Part shown: positions 34,042-42,075 of the stretch, piece by piece
Layout of the letters: each line of letters starts with the position of its first letter
How positions within the stretch are numbered: position 1 is the first letter of the stretch
Assembly: GCF_017114915.1 (NCBI RefSeq)
Contig: NZ_JAAUOE010000038.1
Span: forward strand, 1-48,674
Length of the DNA stretch: 48,674 bases
Direction: 5' to 3'
Origin: Pseudomonas frederiksbergensis
Lineage (GTDB): Bacteria > Pseudomonadota > Gammaproteobacteria > Pseudomonadales > Pseudomonadaceae
Position numbers and translations under genes: made by a program
Notes under the pieces: model-generated
What the model was told of the DNA's origin: nothing
The model's input: the letters and a program-made list of their open reading frames with translations, nothing else
The model's database searches: none

Positions 34042-35529
34042 TTACGGGCGCTTGCGCTCAACCGCCCGCAGCAGATGCGTCGGTGGCATTTCACAACTGA
34101 TCTTGCGACCCAGCAGCGCCTCGATGGACGGTAGCTGGTAGGAGTCGTCTTCACCGGCAAAGCTGATGGACACGCCATCGGCGCCAGCACGGCCGGTACG
34201 ACCGATACGGTGCACGTAGTCGTCCGGGACTTCCGGCAAGGTGAAGTTGATGACGTGGCTGATGCCGTCGATGTGAATGCCGCGACCGGCAACATCGGTG
34301 GCCACCAGCACGCGGATCTTGCCTTCGCGGAAACCTTCCAGGGTCTTGATGCGCTTGTGCTGCGGCACATCGCCAGACAGTTGCGCCGCGTTGACACCGT
34401 CGCGCACCAGGCGTTCTTCGATGCGCCGCACTTCGTCCTTGCGGTTGGCGAAGACCATCACCCGCTCCCAGCCATTATCGTTGACCAGGTTATAGAGCAA
34501 CTTGTATTTATCGGCGCCGGCTACCGCGTAGATGTGCTGCTCGACGTTTTCGCTGGCCACGTTCGTGACTTCGATTTCGACGATGGCAGGATCAGTGGTC
34601 CATTGCTTGGCCAGGTTCATCACGTCGTCGGTGAAGGTGGCGGAGAACAGCAGCGTCTGACGTTCGCTCTTGGGTGGCGTCTGGCGAATGATCTGACGCA
34701 CTTGCGGGATGAATCCCATGTCGAGCATCCGGTCGGCTTCGTCCAGCACCATCACTTCGACCATGTCCAGGTGCACGTCGCCGCGCTGGTTGAAGTCGAG
34801 CAAGCGGCCCGGAGTGGCCACCAGGATGTCGCAGTGACGGGCTTCGAGGTGCTTGAGTTGCTTGTCGAAGTCCATGCCGCCGACAAACGTCATGACGTTG
34901 AGGCCCGTGTACTTGGTCAGGTCGGCCGCGTCCTTGGCGATCTGCACCACCAGTTCCCGGGTCGGGGCGATGATCAGCGCCCGCGGTTCACCCATGTAGC
35001 GTTCTTTGGGCGGCGGGGTTTGCAGCAGCTGAGTGATGATCGAAATCAGGAACGCGGCGGTTTTGCCGGTGCCGGTCTGGGCGCGACCGATGGCGTCTTT
35101 GCCCGCGAGGGTGAAACCAAGCACCTGTGCCTGGATCGGCGTGCAATACGGAAAGCCCAGGTCCTGAATGGCGTGCATCAGTTCGGGGGCGAGTTTGAAA
35201 TCGTGGAAGCGGGTTTTGCCTTCCTGGGGTTCGACGACGAAGTCTTCGAGTTTCCAGGGAATAACCGGCGCTTTTGGCTTGGGTTCGCGACGCGGTTTGG
35301 CTGGTTTCGGCGCTTCGCTGCGCGGCTGCTCAGAGGCGATGGCCGGGGCAGAGGGAGCGGTCGGTGCGTTCACTGGCTCGTGTTTCGGTGCCGCTATGGT
35401 GGCGGTCCGGCCAGGCTGATTACCGTCGGTGCGGTGGCTGGGGGTATGAGAAGGAGCGCTGGAGCCTGGCGCGAGCTGCTCAGCCTCGCTTTTACCGAAC
35501 ATTTTCTTGAGTGCTTTGAGCACGGTCAT
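34042..35529 (-). CDS. rhlB: DEAD-box RNA helicase RhlB
   Basis: 495 residues. Low-complexity N-terminal tail of about 90 residues rich in Pro, Ala and Lys (EQPRSEAPKPAKPRREPKPK), then the helicase core: Q motif FHDFKLAPELMHAIQDLGF, motif I AQTGTGKT, Ia PTRELVVQ, II DEAD, III SAT, V ATDVAGRG, VI HRIGRTGR. RhlB unwinds structured RNA, often with RNase E in the degradosome. As I recall it lies next to dauB in P. aeruginosa too (PA3861/PA3862). The gene stands alone between the esterase and a terminator. Confidence 0.95.
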   Translation of the reverse strand: MTVLKALKKMFGKSEAEQLAPGSSAPSHTPSHRTDGNQPGRTATIAAPKHEPVNAPTAPSAPAIASEQPRSEAPKPAKPRREPKPKAPVIPWKLEDFVVEPQEGKTRFHDFKLAPELMHAIQDLGFPYCTPIQAQVLGFTLAGKDAIGRAQTGTGKTAAFLISIITQLLQTPPPKERYMGEPRALIIAPTRELVVQIAKDAADLTKYTGLNVMTFVGGMDFDKQLKHLEARHCDILVATPGRLLDFNQRGDVHLDMVEVMVLDEADRMLDMGFIPQVRQIIRQTPPKSERQTLLFSATFTDDVMNLAKQWTTDPAIVEIEVTNVASENVEQHIYAVAGADKYKLLYNLVNDNGWERVMVFANRKDEVRRIEERLVRDGVNAAQLSGDVPQHKRIKTLEGFREGKIRVLVATDVAGRGIHIDGISHVINFTLPEVPDDYVHRIGRTGRAGADGVSISFAGEDDSYQLPSIEALLGRKISCEMPPTHLLRAVERKRP

Positions 35530-35614
35530 CTCATCAATTGGTTAAGGAATGTACGCCGGCCAGTGTAATGCAAGAATCGGGCGCGGCGTAGTGGGATGGA
35601 TCAATGGGTGACTT

Positions 35615-36271
35615 TTAGCGCAAACGCTCGGCGAGCCAGACGCCGATGTCACGAATTTCTTCGGGTAACACTTCATGGCCCATTGGGTATTCCTGCCATG
35701 TCGCGGTGACACCATGCAGCTTTAAATACTCGTAGGCGGTCCGCCCCATCGAATTTTGCACGACGTCATCATACTGGCCATGCAACGACAGCACGGGAAT
35801 GCGCTGCTGGCTGGCGGAAAGCTCCAGTTCATCGCTGAAGGTCGGGGCATAAGCAGAGAGCGCAAGTACGCCGCCCAACGGTCCCTGCCATTTCAGAAAA
35901 ACGGTGTGCAACACCACGGCGCCGCCTTGGGAAAAACCGGCGAGAAAGATCCGCGAGGCGTCTATTGCGCTGGCTTTCTGCTCTTCGATCAATTCAATCA
36001 CCCGTTGCGCGGACTGCTCCAACTGTTCGCGGTTGATCGCGCGTGCCGGGCTCATGGCCAATATGTCGTACCAGCTTGGCATCTCGTAGCCACCGTTGAT
36101 GGTGACCGCGCGAGTCGGAGCCTGGGGTAAAACGAAACGGGTGGTGAGCAGACTTTCCTGTAGCGCTTCGGCCACCGGCAAAAAGTCGTAGCGGTCGGCG
36201 CCCAGCCCGTGCAGCCAGATGACGCAGGCGTCTGCGGGCTTGACGGGTTGAAGAATCAAGGGCTCGGTCAT
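35615..36271 (-). CDS. Carboxylesterase/phospholipase, alpha/beta hydrolase (Est/YpfH type)
   Basis: 218 residues, cytoplasmic, no signal peptide. Oxyanion region WLHGLGADRYDF, nucleophile Ser114 in AGFSQGGAV, Asp168 or 169 in LHGQYDDVV, His199 in YPMGHEVLPEE. This is the acyl-protein-thioesterase-like carboxylesterase family; it hydrolyses short-chain esters, and the natural substrate is unknown. As I recall a homologue (PA3859) sits near rhlB in P. aeruginosa. 85 bp separate it from the rhlB start on the same strand. Confidence 0.93.
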   Translation of the reverse strand: MTEPLILQPVKPADACVIWLHGLGADRYDFLPVAEALQESLLTTRFVLPQAPTRAVTINGGYEMPSWYDILAMSPARAINREQLEQSAQRVIELIEEQKASAIDASRIFLAGFSQGGAVVLHTVFLKWQGPLGGVLALSAYAPTFSDELELSASQQRIPVLSLHGQYDDVVQNSMGRTAYEYLKLHGVTATWQEYPMGHEVLPEEIRDIGVWLAERLR

Positions 36272-36740
36272 GGGTGCTCCATATTTGTGCGTGCGCGCGC
36301 ATGAAGTGCGAGATCCGAGTGCGCGCCTGGTTGATCAGTTAATAAAATGTCGCAAGGCTGAATGTTTTGCTATTGACCTGTCCCTGAACCGATTTAGCAA
36401 GCGGTCTGGTACGGGCTTTGCTATGGGAAAACCTGTGCAACTAATCTCATGCCTGGCGGTAACACTATCAGTGTACGGCTGGTCGTGGGATAGCAAAGAA
36501 TCCGGTGATGGATGTTCGCCAGTGGCCGCTACGGGCTTCGCGAACGTGAAAGGGCTACAGCCCGTTCGGCCGATTGGTGAGAAGGGAGTTGTCCATAATG
36601 TGGATTTTCTCCTACTAGACTCATAGCGACGGTCCTTACGTCGGTTGACCCTAAAAAAAGCCAACACGGGTCAACAACGCCTCAAAAGGGTGCGACAGGG
36701 CTCAAGCTCCGACACAACAAGAGCAAAACTGGAGGTTTGA
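36272..36740. other. Intergenic region between the esterase and aapJ with repeat-like sequence
   Basis: 469 bp. The part 36360-36620 looks unlike promoter DNA: it holds the inverted pair TTTGCTAT (36418-36425) / ATAGCAAA (36491-36498), the dyad ACACT-ATC-AGTGT (36462-36474) and GGGCT/AGCCC next to CGTTCGGCCGATTGG. It resembles dispersed Pseudomonas intergenic repeats that are often mis-annotated as small proteins; this is from memory. The last 100 bp form the aapJ leader, with TGGAGG nine bases before the ATG. No sigma-54 promoter is obvious. Confidence 0.45.
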
Positions 36741-37772
36741 ATGAAGATGTTGAAATCCACCCTGGCCGTCGTGACTGCCGCCGCGGTGCTCGGTGTCAGT
36801 GGGTTCGCTCAGGCGGGTGCAACCCTGGATGCAGTGCAGAAGAAAGGTTTCGTACAGTGCGGCGTCAGTGACGGTCTGCCGGGCTTCTCGGTTCCGGACT
36901 CCACTGGCAAGATCGTTGGTATCGATGCTGACTTCTGCCGTGCTGTGGCCGCTGCCGTATTCGGCGACGCGACCAAGGTCAAGTTCAGCCAGCTGAACGC
37001 CAAGGAGCGCTTCACCGCGCTGCAATCGGGCGAAATTGACATCCTGTCGCGCAACACCACCATGACCAGCTCCCGTGACGCAGGCATGGGTCTGAAATTC
37101 CCAGGCTTCATCACTTACTACGACGGCATCGGCTTCCTGGTGAACAACAAGCTGGGCGTCAAGAGCGCCAAAGAGCTTGATGGCGCGACCATCTGCATCC
37201 AGGCCGGTACCACCACCGAGCTGAACGTTTCCGACTACTTCCGCGGCAACGGCCTGAAATACACCCCGATCACCTTCGACACCTCCGACGAAAGCGCCAA
37301 GTCGCTGGAATCCGGTCGTTGCGACGTACTGACCTCCGACAAGTCCCAGCTGTTCGCCCAGCGCAGCAAGCTGGCCTCGCCGAAGGACTACGTGGTTCTG
37401 CCAGAAACCATCTCCAAAGAGCCGCTGGGCCCGGTCGTGCGTAATGGCGACGACGAGTGGCTGGCCATCGTGCGCTGGACTGGCTACGCCATGCTCAACG
37501 CTGAAGAAGCTGGCATCACTTCGAAGAACGTCGAAGCCGAAGCCAAAGCCACCAAGAACCCGGATGTGGCTCGTATGCTGGGCACTGACGGTGAATACGG
37601 CAAAGACCTGAAAGTGAAGAAAGACTGGGTCGTGCAGATCGTCAAGCAAGTCGGTAACTACGGCGAAGTGTTCGAGAGGAACCTTGGCAAGAGCACTGCG
37701 CTGGAAATCGACCGCGGGCTGAACGCTCTGTGGAACAACGGCGGCATTCAATACGCACCACCAGTGCGCTGA
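36741..37772 (+). CDS. aapJ: General L-amino-acid ABC transporter, periplasmic binding protein
   Basis: 343 residues. Signal peptide cut near residue 22 (AAVLGVSGFAQA-GATLDAVQ). AapJ-specific start KKGFVQCGVSDGLPGFSVPD, followed by GKIVGIDADFCRAVAAAVFGD and the end RGLNALWNNGGIQYAPPVR. It is about 100 residues longer than ordinary family 3 binding proteins, as expected for AapJ. It captures a wide range of L-amino acids for AapQMP. Ribosome site TGGAGG. First gene of aapJQMP; a stem-loop follows before aapQ. Confidence 0.96.
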   Translation: MKMLKSTLAVVTAAAVLGVSGFAQAGATLDAVQKKGFVQCGVSDGLPGFSVPDSTGKIVGIDADFCRAVAAAVFGDATKVKFSQLNAKERFTALQSGEIDILSRNTTMTSSRDAGMGLKFPGFITYYDGIGFLVNNKLGVKSAKELDGATICIQAGTTTELNVSDYFRGNGLKYTPITFDTSDESAKSLESGRCDVLTSDKSQLFAQRSKLASPKDYVVLPETISKEPLGPVVRNGDDEWLAIVRWTGYAMLNAEEAGITSKNVEAEAKATKNPDVARMLGTDGEYGKDLKVKKDWVVQIVKQVGNYGEVFERNLGKSTALEIDRGLNALWNNGGIQYAPPVR

Positions 37773-37783
37773 TGGTTCTATCC

Positions 37784-37804
37784 CCCGGCGGGCCAACCGC
37801 CGGG
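37784..37804 (+). promoter_or_regulatory. Intercistronic stem-loop between aapJ and aapQ
   Basis: CCCGGCGG-GCCAA-CCGCCGGG, a perfect 8-bp stem with no T-run, 12 bases after the aapJ stop. It is likely a processing or stability hairpin that keeps binding-protein message above that of the permeases; partial termination is the alternative. Confidence 0.65.
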
Positions 37805-37837
37805 TGATGTTCTGTTCCATTATTTCCGGGGCACTTC

Positions 37838-39019
37838 ATGCAAAATTCAATCGGCGCACCAAAGCAGAGGCTCAGCCTCAGCGATCCACGAGTGCGTGCG
37901 TGGGTATTCCAGATCATCACCATTGTGGCGGTGGTCTCGTTGGGCTGGTTTCTGTTCGACAACACGCAAACCAACCTCCAGCACCGGGGCATCACCTCGG
38001 GTTTCGACTTTCTTGAGCGCAGCGCCGGTTTCGGCATCGCTCAGCACCTGATCGACTACACCGAATCGGACAGCTATGCCCGAGTGTTTGTCATCGGTTT
38101 GCTCAACACCCTGTTGGTCACCTTTATAGGCGTGATCCTGGCGACGCTCCTGGGTTTCATCGTCGGTGTGGCACGGCTGTCGAAGAACTGGATCATTGCC
38201 AAGCTGGCGACGGTGTATGTAGAGGTCTTTCGTAACATTCCGCCGCTGCTGCAAATCCTGTTCTGGTACTTCGCGGTATTCCTGACCATGCCAGGGCCGC
38301 GCAACAGCCATAACTTCGGTGACACCTTCTTTGTTAGCAGCCGCGGCCTGAACATGCCGGCAGCGTTGACGGCGGATGGTTTCTGGCCGTTTGTGGCAAG
38401 CATCGTCGTGGCCATCGTCGCCATCGTGCTGATGACCCGTTGGGCCAACAAGCGTTTCGAAGAAACCGGCGAGCCGTTCCACAAGTTCTGGGTAGGCCTG
38501 GCGATGTTCCTGGTGGTCCCTGCGTTGTGCGCATTGATCTTCGGCGCGCCGCTGCATTGGGAAATGCCACAGCTGCAAGGTTTCAACTTTGTCGGCGGCT
38601 GGGTGCTGATCCCTGAACTGCTGGCACTGACCCTGGCGCTGACCGTGTACACCGCGGCGTTCATTGCCGAGATCGTGCGTTCGGGCATCAAGTCGGTCAG
38701 CCACGGCCAGACCGAAGCGGCCCACTCGCTGGGGCTGCGCAACGGTCCGACCCTGCGCAAGGTGATCATCCCGCAAGCCCTGCGCGTGATCATTCCGCCG
38801 CTGACCAGCCAATACCTGAACCTGGCGAAAAACTCCTCGCTGGCGGCCGGTATCGGTTATCCGGAAATGGTCTCGCTGTTTGCCGGTACGGTGCTGAACC
38901 AGACCGGGCAGGCCATCGAGGTGATTGCCATCACCATGAGCGTGTACCTGGCGATCAGTATCAGCATTTCCCTGCTGATGAATTGGTACAACAAGCGCAT
39001 TGCGCTGATCGAGCGGTAA
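37838..39019 (+). CDS. aapQ: General L-amino-acid ABC transporter permease AapQ
   Basis: 393 residues. First membrane helix at about 26-42 (FQIITIVAVVSLGWFLF), a long periplasmic segment of about 40 residues, then a HisMQ-type permease core split by an insert near 160-260, as in AapQ. EAA loop: QTEAAHSLGLRNGPTLRKVIIPQALRVIIPP. It forms the inner-membrane channel with AapM. ATG is 66 bp after aapJ; aapM starts 10 bp after its stop. Confidence 0.96.
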   Translation: MQNSIGAPKQRLSLSDPRVRAWVFQIITIVAVVSLGWFLFDNTQTNLQHRGITSGFDFLERSAGFGIAQHLIDYTESDSYARVFVIGLLNTLLVTFIGVILATLLGFIVGVARLSKNWIIAKLATVYVEVFRNIPPLLQILFWYFAVFLTMPGPRNSHNFGDTFFVSSRGLNMPAALTADGFWPFVASIVVAIVAIVLMTRWANKRFEETGEPFHKFWVGLAMFLVVPALCALIFGAPLHWEMPQLQGFNFVGGWVLIPELLALTLALTVYTAAFIAEIVRSGIKSVSHGQTEAAHSLGLRNGPTLRKVIIPQALRVIIPPLTSQYLNLAKNSSLAAGIGYPEMVSLFAGTVLNQTGQAIEVIAITMSVYLAISISISLLMNWYNKRIALIER

Positions 39020-39029
39020 GGAAGAGCGC

Positions 39030-40127
39030 ATGACGACTCATACTTTCAAACCCGACATGCCCCCGCCGAGCAGCAGCATCGGTGTCGTGGCGTGGATGCG
39101 GGCGCACATGTTTTCCAGCTGGCTCAACACCCTGCTGACGCTGTTCGCGTTCTATCTGATTTACCTGATCGTTCCGCCGATCGTGAGCTGGGCGATCCTT
39201 GACGCCAATTGGGTCGGCACCACCCGCGCCGACTGCACCAAGGATGGCGCCTGCTGGGTGTTCATCCAGCAGCGCTTTGGCCAGTTCATGTATGGCTACT
39301 ACCCGGTGGACTTGCGCTGGCGCGTGGACCTGACCGTGTGGCTGGCGGTGATCGGCGTGGCGCCGTTGTTCGTCGCGAGGGTTGCGCACAAGGCAATTTA
39401 CGGCCTGAGCTTTCTGGTGCTCTATCCGATCATTGCCTACTTCCTGCTGCACGGCGGCCTGTTCGGTCTGAGCACCGTGGCGACCAGTCAGTGGGGCGGC
39501 CTGATGCTGACCCTGGTGATCGCTACCGTCGGTATCGTCGGTGCATTGCCGCTGGGTATCGTGCTGGCCCTGGGCCGTCGTTCGAACATGCCGGCGATTC
39601 GCGTGGTCTGCGTGACCTTCATCGAGTTCTGGCGCGGTGTGCCGTTGATCACGGTGCTGTTCATGTCTTCGGTGATGTTGCCGTTGTTCCTGCCCGAAGG
39701 CATGAACTTCGACAAACTGCTGCGGGCGCTGATCGGCGTGATCCTGTTCCAGTCGGCCTACATTGCCGAAGTGGTGCGTGGCGGTCTGCAAGCGATCCCC
39801 AAAGGTCAGTACGAAGCCGCTGCCGCGATGGGCCTCGGTTACTGGCGCAGCATGGGCCTGGTGATTCTGCCGCAAGCCCTGAAGCTGGTGATCCCTGGCA
39901 TCGTTAACACCTTCATTGCGCTGTTCAAGGACACGAGCCTGGTGATCATCATCGGCCTGTTCGACCTGCTCAACAGCGTCAAGCAAGCCGCCGCCGACCC
40001 GAAGTGGCTGGGCATGGCCACTGAAGGCTATGTGTTCGCGGCCCTGGTGTTCTGGATTTTCTGTTTTGGTATGTCCCGCTATTCCATGCATTTGGAACGC
40101 AAGCTGGACACTGGCCACAAGCGCTAA
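39030..40127 (+). CDS. aapM: General L-amino-acid ABC transporter permease AapM
   Basis: 365 residues, several membrane helices. Hydrophobic start TLLTLFAFYLIYLIVPPIVSW, periplasmic loop DANWVGTTRADCTKDGACW (characteristic of AapM/BztC), then permease core with EAA loop GQYEAAAAMGLGYWRSMGLVILPQALKLVIP. Partner of AapQ. It starts 10 bp after aapQ with AAGGAAGAG upstream, so it is tightly coupled; aapP follows 27 bp later. Confidence 0.96.
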   Translation: MTTHTFKPDMPPPSSSIGVVAWMRAHMFSSWLNTLLTLFAFYLIYLIVPPIVSWAILDANWVGTTRADCTKDGACWVFIQQRFGQFMYGYYPVDLRWRVDLTVWLAVIGVAPLFVARVAHKAIYGLSFLVLYPIIAYFLLHGGLFGLSTVATSQWGGLMLTLVIATVGIVGALPLGIVLALGRRSNMPAIRVVCVTFIEFWRGVPLITVLFMSSVMLPLFLPEGMNFDKLLRALIGVILFQSAYIAEVVRGGLQAIPKGQYEAAAAMGLGYWRSMGLVILPQALKLVIPGIVNTFIALFKDTSLVIIIGLFDLLNSVKQAAADPKWLGMATEGYVFAALVFWIFCFGMSRYSMHLERKLDTGHKR

Positions 40128-40154
40128 AGCAGTACCTAATTTAGGAAGTTTGTG

Positions 40155-40919
40155 ATGAGCGAAGCAATCAAAAAGACAGTGAGCCCCGAAGGCATTATTC
40201 AGATGCAGGGCGTGAACAAGTGGTACGGCCAGTTCCACGTGTTGAAAGACATCAACCTGAACGTCAAACAGGGCGAGCGTATCGTTTTGTGCGGCCCGTC
40301 GGGTTCCGGCAAATCCACCACCATCCGCTGCCTCAATCGTCTGGAAGAACACCAGCAGGGCCGCATCGTGGTTGATGGCGTGGAACTGACCAACGACCTC
40401 AAGCAGATCGAAGCGATCCGCCGTGAAGTCGGCATGGTGTTCCAGCACTTCAACCTGTTCCCGCACCTGACCATCCTGCAGAACTGCACCCTGGCGCCGA
40501 TGTGGGTGCGCAAGATGCCCAAGCGCAAGGCCGAGGAAATCGCCATGCATTACCTGGAGCGCGTACGCATTCCGGAGCAGGCGCATAAATACCCGGGGCA
40601 GCTGTCCGGCGGTCAGCAACAGCGTGTGGCAATTGCCCGTGCCCTGTGCATGAAACCGAAAATCATGCTGTTCGACGAACCGACATCGGCACTCGACCCA
40701 GAGATGGTGAAAGAGGTTCTGGACACCATGATCGGCCTGGCCGAAGACGGCATGACCATGCTCTGCGTGACCCACGAAATGGGCTTCGCCCGCACCGTGG
40801 CCAACCGCGTGATCTTCATGGACAAGGGTGAAATCGTCGAACAGGCCGCGCCGAACGACTTCTTCGACAACCCGCAGAACGAGCGCACCAAGCTGTTCCT
40901 GAGCCAGATCCTGCATTGA
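40155..40919 (+). CDS. aapP: General L-amino-acid ABC transporter ATP-binding protein AapP
   Basis: 254 residues. Walker A GPSGSGKST, Q-loop MVFQHFNLFPHLT, signature LSGGQQQR, Walker B IMLFDEPTSALD, switch CVTHEMGFA. It powers the AapJQM importer from the cytoplasmic side. A GTG at 40152 is also in frame; ATG 40155 lies eight bases after AGGA and is preferred. A strong terminator follows, ending the operon. Confidence 0.97.
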   Translation: MSEAIKKTVSPEGIIQMQGVNKWYGQFHVLKDINLNVKQGERIVLCGPSGSGKSTTIRCLNRLEEHQQGRIVVDGVELTNDLKQIEAIRREVGMVFQHFNLFPHLTILQNCTLAPMWVRKMPKRKAEEIAMHYLERVRIPEQAHKYPGQLSGGQQQRVAIARALCMKPKIMLFDEPTSALDPEMVKEVLDTMIGLAEDGMTMLCVTHEMGFARTVANRVIFMDKGEIVEQAAPNDFFDNPQNERTKLFLSQILH

Positions 40920-40940
40920 TAGACGCTTGGCAGTGAAATA

Positions 40941-40968
40941 AACCCGGACTCTGTTCCGGGTTTTTTTT
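40941..40968 (+). terminator. Rho-independent terminator of aapJQMP
   Basis: AACCCGGA-CTCTGT-TCCGGGTT followed by a run of T; about 20 bases after the aapP stop. Confidence 0.95.
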
Positions 40969-41006
40969 GCTCCAATGAAACGCTCCACATACTGACCGCG
41001 AACCCT

Positions 41007-41031
41007 GTAGGAGCCGGCTTGCTGGCGATGG
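41007..41031 (+). repeat. REP unit, left flank of the transposase remnant
   Basis: GTAGGAGCCGGCTTGCTGGC, continuing into GATGG. It stands inverted with respect to the unit at 41301-41326, with the RAYT fragment between them. The remaining parts of the gap between aapP and the GntR gene hold only the aap terminator and the operator described separately. Confidence 0.85.
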
Positions 41032-41061
41032 CGGCATACCAGACGCCACCGAGTACCCCGG

Positions 41062-41253
41062 CTATAGCCATTTGGCATCCCACAATGGGTAATCGTGCAC
41101 ACGTGTGACAAGCCCCGCACGCAATGGATTGGCAACGATGTATCGGGCGACCGCTTGCAGATCCGCTTCACGGCGAATCGCGCGATCATGGAAACCTCTC
41201 TGCCATACCGTCCCTCTGCGCTCCAGTCGCGCGTTTACCGCCGAAACAGAAGG
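41062..41253 (-). pseudogene. Remnant of a REP-associated tyrosine transposase (RAYT, IS200-like), C-terminal part
   Basis: Minus strand, frame ending at TAG 41062-41064. About 63 codons read AVNARLERRGTVWQRGFHD, then RAIRREADLQAVA, RYIVANPLRAGLV and HDYPLWDAKWL. This is the well-known C-terminal part of RAYT (Y1 transposase) proteins: the WQ+GFHD+ block, the YI+.NP.RAGLV helix and the end DYP.WDA.W. An in-frame TAG at 41254-41256 ends it upstream, and the catalytic HUH and most of the gene are missing. It is flanked by inverted REP sequences, the normal partners and substrates of these enzymes. Confidence 0.88.
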
Positions 41254-41300
41254 CTAGTACGCAATAGTGAGGGGTCAGTTCTGAATGTGTCGGTACGATC

Positions 41301-41326
41301 GCCATCGCCAGCAAGCCGGCTCCTAC
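41301..41326 (-). repeat. REP unit, right flank of the transposase remnant
   Basis: GCCATCGCCAGCAAGCCGGC, continuing into TCCTAC; exact inverse of the left unit over its core. It ends 90 bp before the GntR gene. Confidence 0.85.
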
Positions 41327-41354
41327 AGGGTTTACGTGAGCCCGTTGCCTTGTC

Positions 41355-41403
41355 GGATGAAGCTGACTAACATGTCAGAAAATTCATCCTATGATTGGAT
41401 GAA
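41355..41403. promoter_or_regulatory. Operator-like repeats upstream of the GntR gene
   Basis: The heptamer GGATGAA occurs at 41355-41361 and 41397-41403, and its inverse TTCATCC at 41383-41389, so the last two form a perfect dyad (TTCATCC-N7-GGATGAA). Between them lies another dyad, CTGAC-N6-GTCAG (41363-41378). They end 12 bases before the start codon and probably mark an autoregulated promoter. Confidence 0.55.
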
Positions 41404-41415
41404 AAGGCGAATCCT

Positions 41416-42075
41416 ATGTCAGATATTTCTCCATTAATTAAACGATCCTTGGTCGATCAGGCCCTGGACCAGTTGCGCCTGCGCATTAATCAAGGTGCCT
41501 GGACGGTCGGCCAGCGCTTGCCCACCGAGCCGGAATTGGCGACTGAGCTGGGCATCAGCCGCAACACTGTGCGCGAAGCCATGCGCGTGTTGGCGTTTTC
41601 CGGGTTGATCGAGATCCGCCAGGGCGATGGCAGCTACCTGCGGGCGGTGGTCGATCCGCTGGACACCCTGAAAGCGTTGTCCCGTTGTACCCAGGAGCAG
41701 GCCCGGGAAACCCGGCACATCCTGGAAGTCGAAGCCATCGGTCTGGCTGCGTTACGCCGTACCGATGAAGACCTGGTGGCGTTGCGCGAAGCACTACACG
41801 TCAGCGGCAGTCACTACCACGGCGATCTCGACACCTACATTGCCTGCGACTTGATGTTTCACCGTCGTCTGGTGGACGCGGCGCACAACCCGACCCTCAG
41901 CGAGCTGTATCGCTACTTCTCCAGCATCGTGGGCGCGCAGTTGCGTCAGACCCTGAATATTTCGCCCCGACGCCAAGCGGTGTTCGACCTTCATGTCGAA
42001 CTGCTCGATGCCGTCGAACAACGCGACCCGGAACGGGCCAAGGCCCTCACGAGGCAGTTGATCAATGAACCTTGA
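41416..42075 (+). CDS. GntR family transcriptional regulator, FadR/FCD subfamily
   Basis: 219 residues. Winged helix at about 5-75: LVDQALDQLRLRINQGAWTV, GQRLPTEPELATELGISRNTVREAMRVLAFSGLIEIRQGDGSYL in adjacent blocks. The C-terminal FCD ligand domain shows the metal-binding set: an acidic residue near ETRHILEVEA, HRRLVDAAHNP and FDLHVELLDAV. It binds a small carboxylate or metal-linked ligand. The frame extends to 41395, but ATG 41416 has AAGG about 10 bases upstream. Its end overlaps the MFS gene by 11 bases, so it most likely controls that transporter and itself. Confidence 0.92.
   Translation: MSDISPLIKRSLVDQALDQLRLRINQGAWTVGQRLPTEPELATELGISRNTVREAMRVLAFSGLIEIRQGDGSYLRAVVDPLDTLKALSRCTQEQARETRHILEVEAIGLAALRRTDEDLVALREALHVSGSHYHGDLDTYIACDLMFHRRLVDAAHNPTLSELYRYFSSIVGAQLRQTLNISPRRQAVFDLHVELLDAVEQRDPERAKALTRQLINEP

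Noticed and set aside
36335..36667. Small reading frames on both strands before aapJ
   Set aside because: They resemble repeat-derived spurious ORFs; no start site or family motif supports a protein.
36600..36735. Sigma-54 promoter for the aap operon
   Set aside because: No GG-N10-GC pair with the TGGCAC-N5-TTGC context could be found before aapJ.
38961..41189. Minus-strand open frame of 742 codons across aapM and aapP
   Set aside because: Antisense of two clear transporter genes and low-complexity His/Gln-rich. Only the far 5' part overlaps the RAYT remnant, but in another frame.
41007..41326. An intact insertion sequence
   Set aside because: The transposase reading frame is truncated and stopped, and its catalytic half is absent, so it is a remnant only.
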